From positions 186,001 through 250,000 of the forward strand of contig JAFDZP010000004.1 in assembly GCA_018266835.1 (NCBI GenBank): a stretch of 64,000 nucleotides of DNA, in the 5' to 3' direction. The stretch's first letter is position 1, and the number at the start of each line of letters is the position of its first letter. The notes beneath the pieces were generated by a model. It was given only the letters and a program-made list of their open reading frames with translations. It did not search any database and was not told where the DNA came from. Below, piece by piece: positions 9,109-18,575 of this stretch. Position numbers and translations under genes: made by a program. The DNA comes from Bacteroidota bacterium. Lineage in GTDB: Bacteria; Bacteroidota; Ignavibacteria; Tepidaquicellales; Tepidaquicellaceae.

Positions 9109-9144
9109 CCCCTCCTTACGAAGGAGGGGGACTGAGGGGGCGGT
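9109..9144 (+). repeat. CCCCTCCTT/AAGGAGGGG dispersed element, copy 1
   Basis: A hairpin of CCCCTCCTT and AAGGAGGGGG followed by ACTGAGGGGGCGGT. The same string recurs at 35497-35534. A partial opposite-orientation copy lies at 35774-35810 and a fragment near 57275-57297. Confidence 0.85.
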
Positions 9145-9222
9145 TAAAATGTGACAATACGTTTCAAAAACTGCATTGGAACGAGATGCAGAATATTGTT
9201 ATATAATTTTTATAAAAAAAAG

Positions 9223-9250
9223 ACCTGACAGGATTAAAAACCTGTCAGGT
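9223..9250. repeat. 28-bp palindromic repeat, copy 2
   Basis: Identical to the palindrome at 8267-8294. It lies in the 281-nt gap between the secreted hydrolase and the convergent subtilisin gene. Confidence 0.9.
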
Positions 9251-9336
9251 CAGATTTGTGCAAAAAAAGCCGTTCCGAAATTAATCGAAACGGCTAATAA
9301 AAGTTACCTACTAATAGGTAAAAATATTTTCAAATA

Positions 9337-12327
9337 TTATTTTAATAGAACCATTCTTTTTGTATCTATAAAGTCCTGAGCTTCCAGTCTGTAGAAATAA
9401 ACTCCCGACGCAAATGCAGATGCATTGAAGTCAACTGTATATGCTCCCGGCTGCATGAGTTCATTTACGAGTGAAGCAACTTCTCTTCCTGTTACATCAA
9501 AGATTTTCATTGTTACAATTCCTGCTTTTGGAATTGAATAAGAAATCTTCGTTGTCGGATTGAAAGGATTCGGATAGTTCTGAGATAATTCATACTTCTC
9601 CGGAGTAAGAGTCAGCTGGTTTCCGATTCCTGTTACAGTTCCTGAAGTAATGTTATCAATGTACAGGTTGTTTCCGTACGCGCTCTTTGCTGTAAGTCTT
9701 ATTTTATTTGTACCAACAGGCATTGATAAAATTTTAGTTGCCCATTGCGATGCAGTCGGAGTAAATGATGAAGTAGAAGAAACCGTTGACATTACTGGAG
9801 ATGAGTTATATCCCGAAGTCAGCGAAGCTGACTGATACATTCCCAGTAATCTTGTCCATGTTGTTCCTGCATCGGTTGATGTCTCCACAATACATGAGTC
9901 AATAGATGTTGCAGAGTAATATGCGCAGGCATAATTGAATCTTAAATAATTGGTCGGACTTGTAACAGCAGGGAACTGATTTGATACTAATGACTGTGCT
10001 CCAGTGGAAGCTGTTGCCGTCCAGAAATCATATTTGGCAGATGCTGTTCCGTTGCCGTAACCGCCTGTTCCTGTTGAACGAACCCAGTAAATTGTACCTG
10101 TTCCTGCTGTGCTCCACTCTGCAGGGGGGAACGTTGCATTTTCAAATGACTCGTTAAGAAGCAATGTTCCGACTCTTCTTAAAGTTAAATTTCTTGTTTC
10201 GCTTGATGCAGTGGAATCTGTAGGGCTCCTGAAAGCATACACTTTCCATTGACCAACAAGTGAATCGCCTCTGTTCAGACCGTATGCCTGAAGCATTCCG
10301 TCAAGCGCTGAGTTTACTAATGTAATGGTAGTATCAAATGAATTATTGCCGGAAGGTATATTTAATATAACGGGTCCTGCGAATGAAGGGCTATCGAACT
10401 GCCATTTGTATTTTATTCCTGCTCCGCCGCTTCTCCATGAAATATTTACATTTGAGTTATCGTTAGGAGCTGTTATCAATGTCGTATTGTTTGCCGGCTG
10501 CACTAATGCAAAAGGACTTACGGTAACAAGTCCTCTTGCTAATGTAACTGTTCTCGGACCGTTAGCTGCTTTTAAAGAATCGTTAACAGGTATTAATCTT
10601 TTTGCATATACATCCCATGAACCTACGAGTGAACTGCCTGATGCAACACCAAGATTTGCAAGTATGCTATCGAGTGTTCCTGATTTTATAGTGAATGAAT
10701 TTGTTCCTGCATCAACCTGAATCTGTCTGTTTGTTGCAGAAGGCGAACCGAATATAAATTTATAAGTCGCTCCTGTGGCAGATGTATCCCATGTAAATGT
10801 TATATTAGTCTGTGAACCGGGGAAAGTGGTTACAGTGGTTCCCGCAGTGGGTGATGTTAGATTGAATGCATTGAGAACAGGAACGTTTGCTACTTTAACT
10901 TTATTAACTGCTTTGAAAAGATTTAATCTTCCTTTTGAAAGAACTTGTGTATTAAGCGAGGCAAGTGTATCAACTGTTGATAGCATCACAAACTTCATGT
11001 AAGAAGCAAGTGAATCCGGTTTTAATCTTCCGAGCTGAATTAAATTTGCTCCTGCGGCATTGAACATAAGTCCCACTGCTCCAGCTACGTGAGGAGTTGC
11101 CATGGATGTTCCTGTATTGAGACCAAAAGTATTATTGGGCAAGGTTGAAAGTATGTTTGTTCCGGGAGCGCCTAAGTCCATATTAATGGGTCCGTAACCT
11201 GCTCCTGAATTTCTTACATCTGTATTTGTTGTATTTGTAACAGCTATCATAAACGGACTTGGACATGCAGTTGGAATATCTCCAACCACGTCAATGTTTA
11301 CATTATTGTTCGGGCCTGCGCCGGCTGAAAGAACTCCGACTCTTCCGAGTGAATCATAAAACGCGCACCATAGCGGGTAGCTTGAAGGCTGACCGTTATC
11401 AACTCCGAAAGAAGAGTTAGTTGAAACTACGAATGCGCCTTTGACTCCGTTAGTTTCGTTATAGAGTTTTCTTTGTTTGTAAACGTAGCCGTAAGCCTTG
11501 ATTGCAACAGCTTCTGAACTGGTTGAACCGTGAACTGCCATTACTTTAACTTTCCAGTTCACGCCGGTTACACCAGCGCCGTTATTACCTTTTGCGCCGA
11601 CAGTACCTGCAACGTGAGTTGAGTGAGATTCTACAGGAATTGTTCCGTTGTTGTTAATTGCGCTCCAGCCGTTTACGTCATCGATGTATCCGTTGCCGTC
11701 GTCATCGATTCCGTTACCGGGAATTTCACCGTAGTTTTTCCAGTAGCTGAGCTCTGTATTGGCAAGGTCTCCGCCGCCGTCAACAACTGCCACAACGATT
11801 GTATCGCCAAGCGCAGTGTTACCGCCGGTTGCAATATCCCAGGCTTCTGGTGCATCGATATCGGCATCCGGTGTTCCGCCTGTTTGTCCGGTGTTATTCA
11901 TATCCCACTGCTCAGAGAAACGTGTATCGTTCGGAGTAGTGGCCGAGATTGATGAAACGGTACGCTCTTTAATATTGTTGTGATTGAACTGAGCAACTGA
12001 AACATCATGCTTGCTCTTTAGACTTATCAAAGCATCAACAGCAGAGCTTTTTGAGATATCATATTCCAGCAGATAGATATTCATATCCGGAATAAGTCTT
12101 TCTTTAACTCTGAGGTTAATGTTTGAAAAATCCCTGACGAGTTTATTTATATCAGCGTCGCCATTAAGCGAAACGATTATTTGTCCTTCTATGTAATCTT
12201 TATCTTCGTATATATAAGAAAAAGAGTTTTCTGTTTTCGTGTTTTTAGAAATGGTAAATATCAAAATAGCTACGAGAAATACCGTTACTAAAAAAACGGA
12301 CAGCTTGGAAAAGTATCCTTTTTTCAT
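9337..12327 (-). CDS. T9SS-exported subtilisin-like serine protease (S8)
   Basis: 996 residues. An N-terminal hydrophobic segment (about 9-26) is followed by a prodomain (about 45-125) and a subtilase domain with the catalytic triad D183 (VAVVDGGGD), H235 (SHSTHVAG) and S408 (GTSMATPH). Two related Ig-like modules follow (about 485-590 and 595-700; both contain a DS-x-L-x-G...W-x-VYA pattern), then a jelly-roll stretch with ESFENATFPPAEW. The last about 90 residues are a T9SS type A sorting domain (NYPNPFNPTT ... KRMVLLK). It is therefore expected at the cell surface or released. A calcium-type DDDGNGYIDD loop lies near 208-217. The GC-rich coding strand makes long spurious ORFs on the other strand. 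Confidence 0.93.
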   Translation of the reverse strand: MKKGYFSKLSVFLVTVFLVAILIFTISKNTKTENSFSYIYEDKDYIEGQIIVSLNGDADINKLVRDFSNINLRVKERLIPDMNIYLLEYDISKSSAVDALISLKSKHDVSVAQFNHNNIKERTVSSISATTPNDTRFSEQWDMNNTGQTGGTPDADIDAPEAWDIATGGNTALGDTIVVAVVDGGGDLANTELSYWKNYGEIPGNGIDDDGNGYIDDVNGWSAINNNGTIPVESHSTHVAGTVGAKGNNGAGVTGVNWKVKVMAVHGSTSSEAVAIKAYGYVYKQRKLYNETNGVKGAFVVSTNSSFGVDNGQPSSYPLWCAFYDSLGRVGVLSAGAGPNNNVNIDVVGDIPTACPSPFMIAVTNTTNTDVRNSGAGYGPINMDLGAPGTNILSTLPNNTFGLNTGTSMATPHVAGAVGLMFNAAGANLIQLGRLKPDSLASYMKFVMLSTVDTLASLNTQVLSKGRLNLFKAVNKVKVANVPVLNAFNLTSPTAGTTVTTFPGSQTNITFTWDTSATGATYKFIFGSPSATNRQIQVDAGTNSFTIKSGTLDSILANLGVASGSSLVGSWDVYAKRLIPVNDSLKAANGPRTVTLARGLVTVSPFALVQPANNTTLITAPNDNSNVNISWRSGGAGIKYKWQFDSPSFAGPVILNIPSGNNSFDTTITLVNSALDGMLQAYGLNRGDSLVGQWKVYAFRSPTDSTASSETRNLTLRRVGTLLLNESFENATFPPAEWSTAGTGTIYWVRSTGTGGYGNGTASAKYDFWTATASTGAQSLVSNQFPAVTSPTNYLRFNYACAYYSATSIDSCIVETSTDAGTTWTRLLGMYQSASLTSGYNSSPVMSTVSSTSSFTPTASQWATKILSMPVGTNKIRLTAKSAYGNNLYIDNITSGTVTGIGNQLTLTPEKYELSQNYPNPFNPTTKISYSIPKAGIVTMKIFDVTGREVASLVNELMQPGAYTVDFNASAFASGVYFYRLEAQDFIDTKRMVLLK

Positions 12328-12357
12328 TGAGATTGATTGGATGGTTTAGGGAATAAT

Positions 12358-12365
12358 CAAATATA
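12358..12365 (-). promoter_or_regulatory. possible -7 element (TAnnTTTG) of the subtilisin gene
   Basis: Minus-strand TATATTTG, 30 nt upstream of the start codon, matches the Bacteroidota -7 consensus. No clear -33 element is seen at normal spacing. Confidence 0.3.
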
Positions 12366-12486
12366 AAAGTAAAAGATTTGAGAAGAAAGTAAATAGGTAA
12401 AATACAAGAAATTATTACTAAAACAGGCGTTATTTTTCATGTTTTTTTAAATTGAATTTGCAGTTATTATACATAATATTTATTCC

Positions 12487-12795
12487 ATGAGCAGAATAGA
12501 AACATTACTAAATCTACTTGAACAAAATCCCGGTGACGAATTCACGAAGTATGCACTGGCTTTGGAATATGTGTCTTTACAAGAAACTGATAACGCTGAA
12601 AAATACCTAAAGGAGTTAATTGCTGTATCTCCAGGTTATCTTGCAACTTATTATCAGTACGGCAAGCTTTTGGAAGATAAAGGTGAAGTGGATGAGGCGA
12701 GAAAGATATATAATCAGGGATTGTTTGTTGCAACATCACAGGACGACTTGCACACTAAGGCAGAACTGCAGGATGCCCTGGATAACCTGTTTTAA
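12487..12795 (+). CDS. small TPR protein
   Basis: 102 residues, no signal peptide. The helical repeat pattern is that of tetratricopeptide repeats: FTKYALALEYVSLQETDNAEKY-type helices (about 19-40), then a second unit around YYQYGKLLEDKGEVDEARKIY (about 55-75). Such short TPR proteins usually act as cytosolic protein-binding adaptors. The neighbouring genes give no specific partner. Confidence 0.75.
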   Translation: MSRIETLLNLLEQNPGDEFTKYALALEYVSLQETDNAEKYLKELIAVSPGYLATYYQYGKLLEDKGEVDEARKIYNQGLFVATSQDDLHTKAELQDALDNLF

Positions 12796-12997
12796 AAATT
12801 ATAGCTGATTTTTAAAAAATAATTCCCTAATTTATAGATAAATAAAATAGAATAGCCCATCTAAATTCTCTACTCTTTTAATAATATTTCCACTGATTTT
12901 AAAGACTTATTTTTATAAATTATTGTTGCGAAATTAAACCATATCTTAGCGCCTTTTCTACTATTTTAAATTTAAATCAAAAGACGAAAGAAAAGTC

Positions 12998-15286
12998 ATG
13001 ACAAAAAAAATTGCTTTTGTTATCGGAATGTTTTTCCTTATAACCTCATCAGTATTTTCTCAATCGAACACAGGTAAATGGGAAAACTTTACCGACCTGA
13101 AAAATGTCAGAGCCCTGGCAGTTAAAGGAAATAAATATATTGCTGCAACATCAGGAGGCTTGTTTTTCTATCAGTCCGGTACAGAAGAATATCGTAAGTT
13201 TACTAATCTTAACGGGCTCGTAAATATTGATCTCACAGCTCTGATTATAGATTCTCAAAGTAAAATTTGGATTGGTGCATCAGACGGCTCTCTTATTCTT
13301 ATGGATTTAAATGGAAATATACTTAAAACTATATTCGATATTAAGAATTCAACCGAAACAAATAAATCCATAAATTGCTTTTATCAGTATGGAAATAATA
13401 TGTACGTTGGTACAGGTTACGGTATGCAAAAAATTGATATTACAAATCAGAATTTTATTGATGCCCCCTATTATCAGTTAGGTTCAATTCCGATTAAAAC
13501 TTCAGTCACATGTATAACGGTAAATCTCGATACGATTTTTGCAGGAACAAAAGCAGGAATAGGTTATGCCAGAATTTCCAATAACAATTTGAATAACCCG
13601 TCTTCATGGTTAAACAATGCATCAGCTCCTATGAATGCAAACGTTATTTCTATTGAGTCGTTTGGCGGAAATATTTTTGCAGGCTCTGCAACAGGATTTG
13701 TGGTTTACTCTTCAGGAATCTGGAGCTTATATCCTAATTTACTTGTCAGCGGAAGTAATACTATTAGTATAAAAGCAATTTCCGATAAGCTTTATTTTGT
13801 ATCAGGCGGAACAGTTTATTCCTCCCAGGCAAATAACTTATCGAATATAACCATTGAACAGCCGGGCGGTAACTGGTCGGTGATTCAATCAGATGAATCT
13901 CAGAATCCGATATACGGCACAAGCGCAAACGGGATTTATTATAAAACAGGAAGCTCTTATGCTTATAGAAGCCCTAACTGTCCTCATACAAGTGTTTTTG
14001 ATTATATTACCATTGATGATAATGGAAATATCTGGGTGGCAGGGGGTTCTGAAGCTGCGGGAATATATAAATTTGACGGCAATGTATGGACAAATTTAAA
14101 TAACTCTCAGACACCTGCATTAGGTATAAGCAATACATTCAGAAAAATTACTAATTCAGGGAATACAATTTATCCGATTTCATTCGGCGGCGGAGTTACG
14201 GTAATTAAGAACGATTATATCAGATCGTACAACACATATAACTCTCCTTTACCCGGTTCCCGCGAAGAAAACGGAGAGAACTATTGCTCTACATTCGGAG
14301 GCGCTGCAGATGATAGAGGTAACCTATGGGTAACAATTTATTCAAGCCGAAACAATCAGTCACTTTATTGTTACACTGCAGATAGTAATTGGATTGGATT
14401 CTCTAATCCTGCCATTATTGGTTTACCATCATTTTCCCAGATTGCAATAGATAACTATCATACAAAGTGGGTAGTTTCTGAAAATGGAAACAGACCTGGT
14501 CTGTACTTTTTCAATGAAAATAATACTTTAAATGATCCTAATGATGATGTAAGCGGTTTCTATGCTCTTGAAGATTTTCCCGGCGGAAGCATAACAAATA
14601 TTAACGACGTAATAATTGAAAAAAATGGTGAAGTATGGGTTGCAACTAACTATGGAGTATTTACAATTTCTAATCCTGCGGCTGCAATACAAAACCCGAA
14701 TAATAAACCACCGCTTATTAAGCTTGGAATAATTTCAGGAAATCTGAAAGTTCCTTTTACTGAAAACTGCCTGCGTATTAAAAATGATATTATTAATGAA
14801 AAATGGATAGGTTCTGCAGCTAACGGAGTTTTCCATTTATCTGCTGACGGTACTACACAGATAGCTAATTATACAACTGCAAATAGTCCGCTGTTAGATA
14901 ATAAAATCAGTACAATTGCAATCAGTAACAAAACAGGTAAAGCATACTTCGGAACATTAAAGGGACTCTCAGCATTAAAAACAAATGCTGTTGAACCATT
15001 GACTGCCTTTGATAAAATAATATGCTCACCAAATCCGTTTATAGTACCTTCAACTGTTAGCCTTAATATTGACGGATTGGTTGAAAACTCAACTATAAAA
15101 ATTCTTACATTAGACGGACAATTAGTAGCGGAGTTCGATTCCCCCGGCGGACGTATTGCACAATGGAACGGTTTGAACAAGAGCGGCAAAAATGTTCCTA
15201 CCGGAATTTATATTGTAGCAGCCTACACTAAAGACGGCGGTAAAGTTGGTCTTGGTAAACTTGCAATTATAAGAAACGGCGAATAA
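12998..15286 (+). CDS. PorZ-like secreted beta-propeller protein
   Basis: 762 residues with a signal peptide (1-21, VFSQ). The body is a series of propeller blades with a repeated [IV]W-[IV]-[GA] core, for example IWIGASDGSL, IWVAGGSEAAG, LWVTIYSSRN and VWVATNYGVF, as in two-component-regulator propellers. The last about 90 residues (CSPNPFIVP ... GIYIVAA) resemble a T9SS-type terminal sandwich but lack the usual K-x-M-x-L-x-K tail. Length and layout match PorZ, the propeller subunit of the T9SS attachment complex (about 776 residues in Porphyromonas). PorZ is the best guess; a generic propeller cargo is the alternative. hisA follows after 7 nt. Confidence 0.6.
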   Translation: MTKKIAFVIGMFFLITSSVFSQSNTGKWENFTDLKNVRALAVKGNKYIAATSGGLFFYQSGTEEYRKFTNLNGLVNIDLTALIIDSQSKIWIGASDGSLILMDLNGNILKTIFDIKNSTETNKSINCFYQYGNNMYVGTGYGMQKIDITNQNFIDAPYYQLGSIPIKTSVTCITVNLDTIFAGTKAGIGYARISNNNLNNPSSWLNNASAPMNANVISIESFGGNIFAGSATGFVVYSSGIWSLYPNLLVSGSNTISIKAISDKLYFVSGGTVYSSQANNLSNITIEQPGGNWSVIQSDESQNPIYGTSANGIYYKTGSSYAYRSPNCPHTSVFDYITIDDNGNIWVAGGSEAAGIYKFDGNVWTNLNNSQTPALGISNTFRKITNSGNTIYPISFGGGVTVIKNDYIRSYNTYNSPLPGSREENGENYCSTFGGAADDRGNLWVTIYSSRNNQSLYCYTADSNWIGFSNPAIIGLPSFSQIAIDNYHTKWVVSENGNRPGLYFFNENNTLNDPNDDVSGFYALEDFPGGSITNINDVIIEKNGEVWVATNYGVFTISNPAAAIQNPNNKPPLIKLGIISGNLKVPFTENCLRIKNDIINEKWIGSAANGVFHLSADGTTQIANYTTANSPLLDNKISTIAISNKTGKAYFGTLKGLSALKTNAVEPLTAFDKIICSPNPFIVPSTVSLNIDGLVENSTIKILTLDGQLVAEFDSPGGRIAQWNGLNKSGKNVPTGIYIVAAYTKDGGKVGLGKLAIIRNGE

Positions 15287-15293
15287 AAATTTT

Positions 15294-16064
15294 ATGGGTA
15301 TTTTAATAATTCCGGCAATTGATATTATTGACGGAAAATGTGTAAAGAAATTCGAAGGACTTTTTGAAACAACAGAGTATTACAGTGAAAGCCCCATTAA
15401 TACTGTAAAGTTGCTTCGAAAAGAGAATTTTAAAACAATTCATATCACTGATTTAGACGGTGCAGTACGAGGTGATATGAAGAACTTTGAAGTTATAAAA
15501 CAGATTACAAGATGCATTGATATTCCTATTCAGTTGGGAGGAGGAATAAGAGATTATGACACTGCTAAAAAAGTAATAGAAGAGTTAGGAGTATATAGAA
15601 TTGTAATTGGGACTGCAGCTATTGCAAATCCAAAGCTCATAAAGGATTTGATAAAAAACTTCGGGCCAAGTAAAATAATAATAGGTATAGATGAAAAAAA
15701 TGATAAGGTGATGAGGGACGGATGGATAAATTCTTTCCCGTGTACTATTCTGGATTTTGCTCAGTTAATGAAAGACTTTGGCGTTAAGAGAATTATATAT
15801 CAGGATATAGGGAGAGTCGGAAGTCTTAAAGGTCCAAACCTTGAACGCCTGAAAGAAATCGGAGATAAGATAAAAATAAAGCTTACATCTGCGGGCGGCA
15901 TTCGTGACTTCAGAGATTTGAAAAGCCTTCAGGGGCTTGAAGGGTTTGGAGTGGATTCTGTTGTTGTATCAAGAGCTTTATACGAAAATAAATTTCCATG
16001 CCAGAATATCTGGAGGGAAGTCGAACGAACTGATACTTCACTCGACTTACCTTCCGTAAATTAA
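15294..16064 (+). CDS. hisA: HisA-like phosphoribosyl isomerase lacking the catalytic acid
   Basis: (Beta-alpha)8 protein of 256 residues. HisA isomerises ProFAR to PRFAR in histidine synthesis. The general base is kept as D10 (IIPAIDIIDGK), and the phosphate-binding LGGGIRD and SAGGIRDF loops are present, as is D133 (IGIDEKN). The motif that normally reads TDI-x-RDG is YQDIGRVGSL here: the Thr is Q170 and the general-acid Asp (Salmonella D176) is V175, encoded by GTC. No other his gene is nearby. It may be an inactive or repurposed paralogue, or the sequence may carry one base change. Confidence 0.85.
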   Translation: MGILIIPAIDIIDGKCVKKFEGLFETTEYYSESPINTVKLLRKENFKTIHITDLDGAVRGDMKNFEVIKQITRCIDIPIQLGGGIRDYDTAKKVIEELGVYRIVIGTAAIANPKLIKDLIKNFGPSKIIIGIDEKNDKVMRDGWINSFPCTILDFAQLMKDFGVKRIIYQDIGRVGSLKGPNLERLKEIGDKIKIKLTSAGGIRDFRDLKSLQGLEGFGVDSVVVSRALYENKFPCQNIWREVERTDTSLDLPSVN

Positions 16065-16066
16065 AT

Positions 16067-17227
16067 TTATTTCTTAATTATTCTCATAATTCTGTCATCA
16101 TTGGATGCAGGATTTCCTCTGCCGTCTTTATTAGATGTAGAAAAATAAATCGCTCCGTCAGGTCCTTCAGCTATTTCTCTTATTCTTCCAATATTAATAT
16201 CTTTCATCTTTTCAAATGATACAACTTTCTCAGGATTATTTTCATCTACTATTACTCTAATAATTCCTCTGCCTCTAAGGCATCCAAAGAAAAAGTTATT
16301 TTTGAACTGAGTTATAATTCCTGATTTATAAAACATTCCTGATGCAGGTGCTTCAGCCGGAGTATAAACAAGAACCGGGGCAACCATTCCGTCTTTATGA
16401 CCATCATGCGAAACAACCGGCCAGCCGTAATTGCTGCCTTTAACGATAACATTAACTTCATCGCCTCCGCCGGGACCGTCAAATCCTGAAGGACCGTGTT
16501 CAGTTTCCCACATTATACTTGTACCCGGGTACCAGTCTATTCCTTGCGGATTTCTATGACCGTAAGTCCAGATAGGAGAGTTTGGAAACGGGTTATCAGC
16601 GGGTATTGTGCCGTCTGAATTCAGTCTTAAAATTTTACCTCCCATGTTTTTCAAGTCCTGCGCAATTTGTCTGTCAGTTGCATCGCCCGTTGTAATATAT
16701 AATTTGCCGTCAGGTCCGAATTTTATTCTGCATCCTGCATGTAAATGCGTTCCCTGAATTTTATCTATTAATATTTTTTCATCAGAAACTGAATTGCCGT
16801 CATCTTTGTATCTTACAACTTTTACAGATAATTTATCACTACCTCCGTAAGCATAGCTTATATATATAAACTTGTTAGAAGAGTAATTGGGATCTATTGC
16901 AAGTCCCATAAGTCCTTCTTCAGCATTTGATGAAACATCTTTAACTTCAAGCAGCGGAGCATCCTGAAGTTTTCCGTTTTGAATAATCCTTATCTTGCCG
17001 GAGCGTTCGTTTACCAGCATTCTGTCTTTATCCGTCCATGCAATTGACCAAGGCACAGTTAGGTTTTCTGCAAACGTTTCTATGGTATAATCAACTGCTT
17101 CCTTATTGGAACCTGAAGATTTTGTTGTGTTTTCTTTTGGAGTTGATGTTGTATTTTGCTGTTGTGGTTTTGAGCAGGAAAATAAAATGAGAAGTGAAAA
17201 AATTACTGGAATCATAATTTTATTCAT
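16067..17227 (-). CDS. PQQ-type aldose sugar dehydrogenase-like lipoprotein
   Basis: 386 residues. A lipobox (LLILFSC, Cys18) predicts lipid anchoring. The propeller matches the soluble glucose/aldose dehydrogenase family (GSDH/YliI): GLMGLAIDP, THLHAGCRIKFGPDGKLYITTGDA (about 160-184, containing a candidate catalytic His), HRNPQGIDW and TEHGPSG...GGGDE(V/I)N. The family oxidises sugars with PQQ and passes electrons to quinone or cytochrome. The hisA stop lies 2 nt away on the opposite strand, so the two genes converge tightly. Confidence 0.88.
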   Translation of the reverse strand: MNKIMIPVIFSLLILFSCSKPQQQNTTSTPKENTTKSSGSNKEAVDYTIETFAENLTVPWSIAWTDKDRMLVNERSGKIRIIQNGKLQDAPLLEVKDVSSNAEEGLMGLAIDPNYSSNKFIYISYAYGGSDKLSVKVVRYKDDGNSVSDEKILIDKIQGTHLHAGCRIKFGPDGKLYITTGDATDRQIAQDLKNMGGKILRLNSDGTIPADNPFPNSPIWTYGHRNPQGIDWYPGTSIMWETEHGPSGFDGPGGGDEVNVIVKGSNYGWPVVSHDGHKDGMVAPVLVYTPAEAPASGMFYKSGIITQFKNNFFFGCLRGRGIIRVIVDENNPEKVVSFEKMKDINIGRIREIAEGPDGAIYFSTSNKDGRGNPASNDDRIMRIIKK

Positions 17228-17268
17228 AAGAATTTATAGTTAGAACTTATACTAAAGAACAACAAAAC

Positions 17269-18519
17269 CTACTTTATAATTCGGCCTTTCTTTATAACAT
17301 TTGTAATATTGTTCACACCAAAGTTATATGTAATAAATTTATAGGAGGGAATATCAAAAACAAGTAAGTCTGCCTGCTTGCCGATTTCAATACTTCCGAT
17401 TCTGTTCTGACGGTTCACAGCGTAAGCTGCATTAATTGTAACTGCGTTCAAAATTTCTTCTGCAGTCATCTTTAATTCAAGTGAAGCCAGTGACATAATA
17501 GTTTGTATGTTTTGTGTCGGGCAGCTTCCGGGATTGAAATCGGTTGCCAGTGTAACGGGAACATTATTGGATATTAACTTTCTTGCCGGCTGATAAGAAA
17601 TATCCAGAAAGTATGAAACTCCGGGAAGTAATGTTGCAATGGTATTTTTACCCGATAGTTTCTTTATATCTTTATCCTTCAGGACTTCAAGGTGGTCAAC
17701 TGAAATTGCTTTGTGTTTTAATGCAGCTTTCACTCCGCCTATTGAATTAAACTGGTCAGTGTGAATTTTAGGTATCAACCCGAATCTCATTCCCTGTTCA
17801 AATATCATACTCGTTTCTTCAGCATCAAAATAATTCACTTCACAGAACACATCAATAAATTCTGCAAGATTTTCTTTTGCAATCTTCGGAATCATTTCAT
17901 AGCAGATACTTTCGATGTACGCTTTCTTTGTTACACCTTTGGGCACAGCATGAGCGCCAAGAAATGTAGGAATTATATCAAGCCCGAACTTATTTTTTTC
18001 CTTAAGCTTATTTATTACTTTTAAAATTTTAATCTCATTGTTTGTATCTAATCCATACCCTGACTTTGCTTCAATGGTAGTTGTTCCCGTTTCAACAAAT
18101 TTCTTTAATCTTCTTTCGGCAATCTCATAAAGATTATTAAAGGAAGATTTTCTTACTGCATTAACAGTTGAAATAATTCCGCCGCCTGCAGCAGCAATTT
18201 CCTGGTAAGTCTTTCCGGCAATTTGCATCTCATATTCATCTTCTCTGTTCCCTGCAAAAACAAAATGAGTATGGGAATCTATAAATCCCGGAGTTACAAC
18301 TTTATTCTTGCAATCAATCTCTTTGGTTATCTTTATTTTTTTCTTTTTTAATATTTTTGAAAGAGATTTTGATGAGCCTATAAACTCTATTCTTCCTTTA
18401 TCTACAATAATATTGGAATCTAAGCGCAAGCCGATTTCATTCTGCTCTTTTCCTTTCTTTGGAAAATTATTTACGTTGGAGCAGGTAACTAACTGAGAAA
18501 TATTTTTTAATAGTAACAT
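17269..18519 (-). CDS. hutI: imidazolonepropionase
   Basis: Third enzyme of histidine degradation; hydrolyses 4-imidazolone-5-propanoate to N-formimidoyl-glutamate. 416 residues, normal length. The amidohydrolase metal motif is PGFIDSHTHFVFAGNR (H83, H85), followed by AAGGGIISTV and a later ATDFNPGSCPT strand with a metal Asp. No hutH, hutU or hutG is visible here, so the rest of the pathway lies outside the window. Confidence 0.95.
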   Translation of the reverse strand: MLLLKNISQLVTCSNVNNFPKKGKEQNEIGLRLDSNIIVDKGRIEFIGSSKSLSKILKKKKIKITKEIDCKNKVVTPGFIDSHTHFVFAGNREDEYEMQIAGKTYQEIAAAGGGIISTVNAVRKSSFNNLYEIAERRLKKFVETGTTTIEAKSGYGLDTNNEIKILKVINKLKEKNKFGLDIIPTFLGAHAVPKGVTKKAYIESICYEMIPKIAKENLAEFIDVFCEVNYFDAEETSMIFEQGMRFGLIPKIHTDQFNSIGGVKAALKHKAISVDHLEVLKDKDIKKLSGKNTIATLLPGVSYFLDISYQPARKLISNNVPVTLATDFNPGSCPTQNIQTIMSLASLELKMTAEEILNAVTINAAYAVNRQNRIGSIEIGKQADLLVFDIPSYKFITYNFGVNNITNVIKKGRIIK

Positions 18520-18539
18520 TGAAGTGTTTTAAGAAGAGT

Positions 18540-18566
18540 AATTCCCTCTCAGGAAGAGAGGGAATT
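18540..18566 (-). terminator. hairpin terminator between the oppD-type gene and hutI
   Basis: AATTCCCTCTC and GAGAGGGAATT form a perfect 11-bp stem with a 5-nt loop, 9 nt after the ABC ATPase stop. Flanking A/T tracts allow function in either direction. Confidence 0.75.
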
Positions 18567-18575
18567 TAAAAATTA

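Noticed and set aside
8267..9250. The 28-bp palindromes as attachment sites of an integrated element
   Set aside because: No integrase or tRNA is near, and the enclosed gene is an ordinary secreted hydrolase; a general repeat is simpler.
9176..9379. 67-codon plus-strand ORF between the hydrolase and the subtilisin
   Set aside because: It is built over the 28-bp palindrome and runs into the convergent subtilisin gene; no coding character.
10325..12000. Long plus-strand ORFs opposite the subtilisin gene
   Set aside because: They are frame shadows of the conserved protease, whose catalytic motifs are certain.
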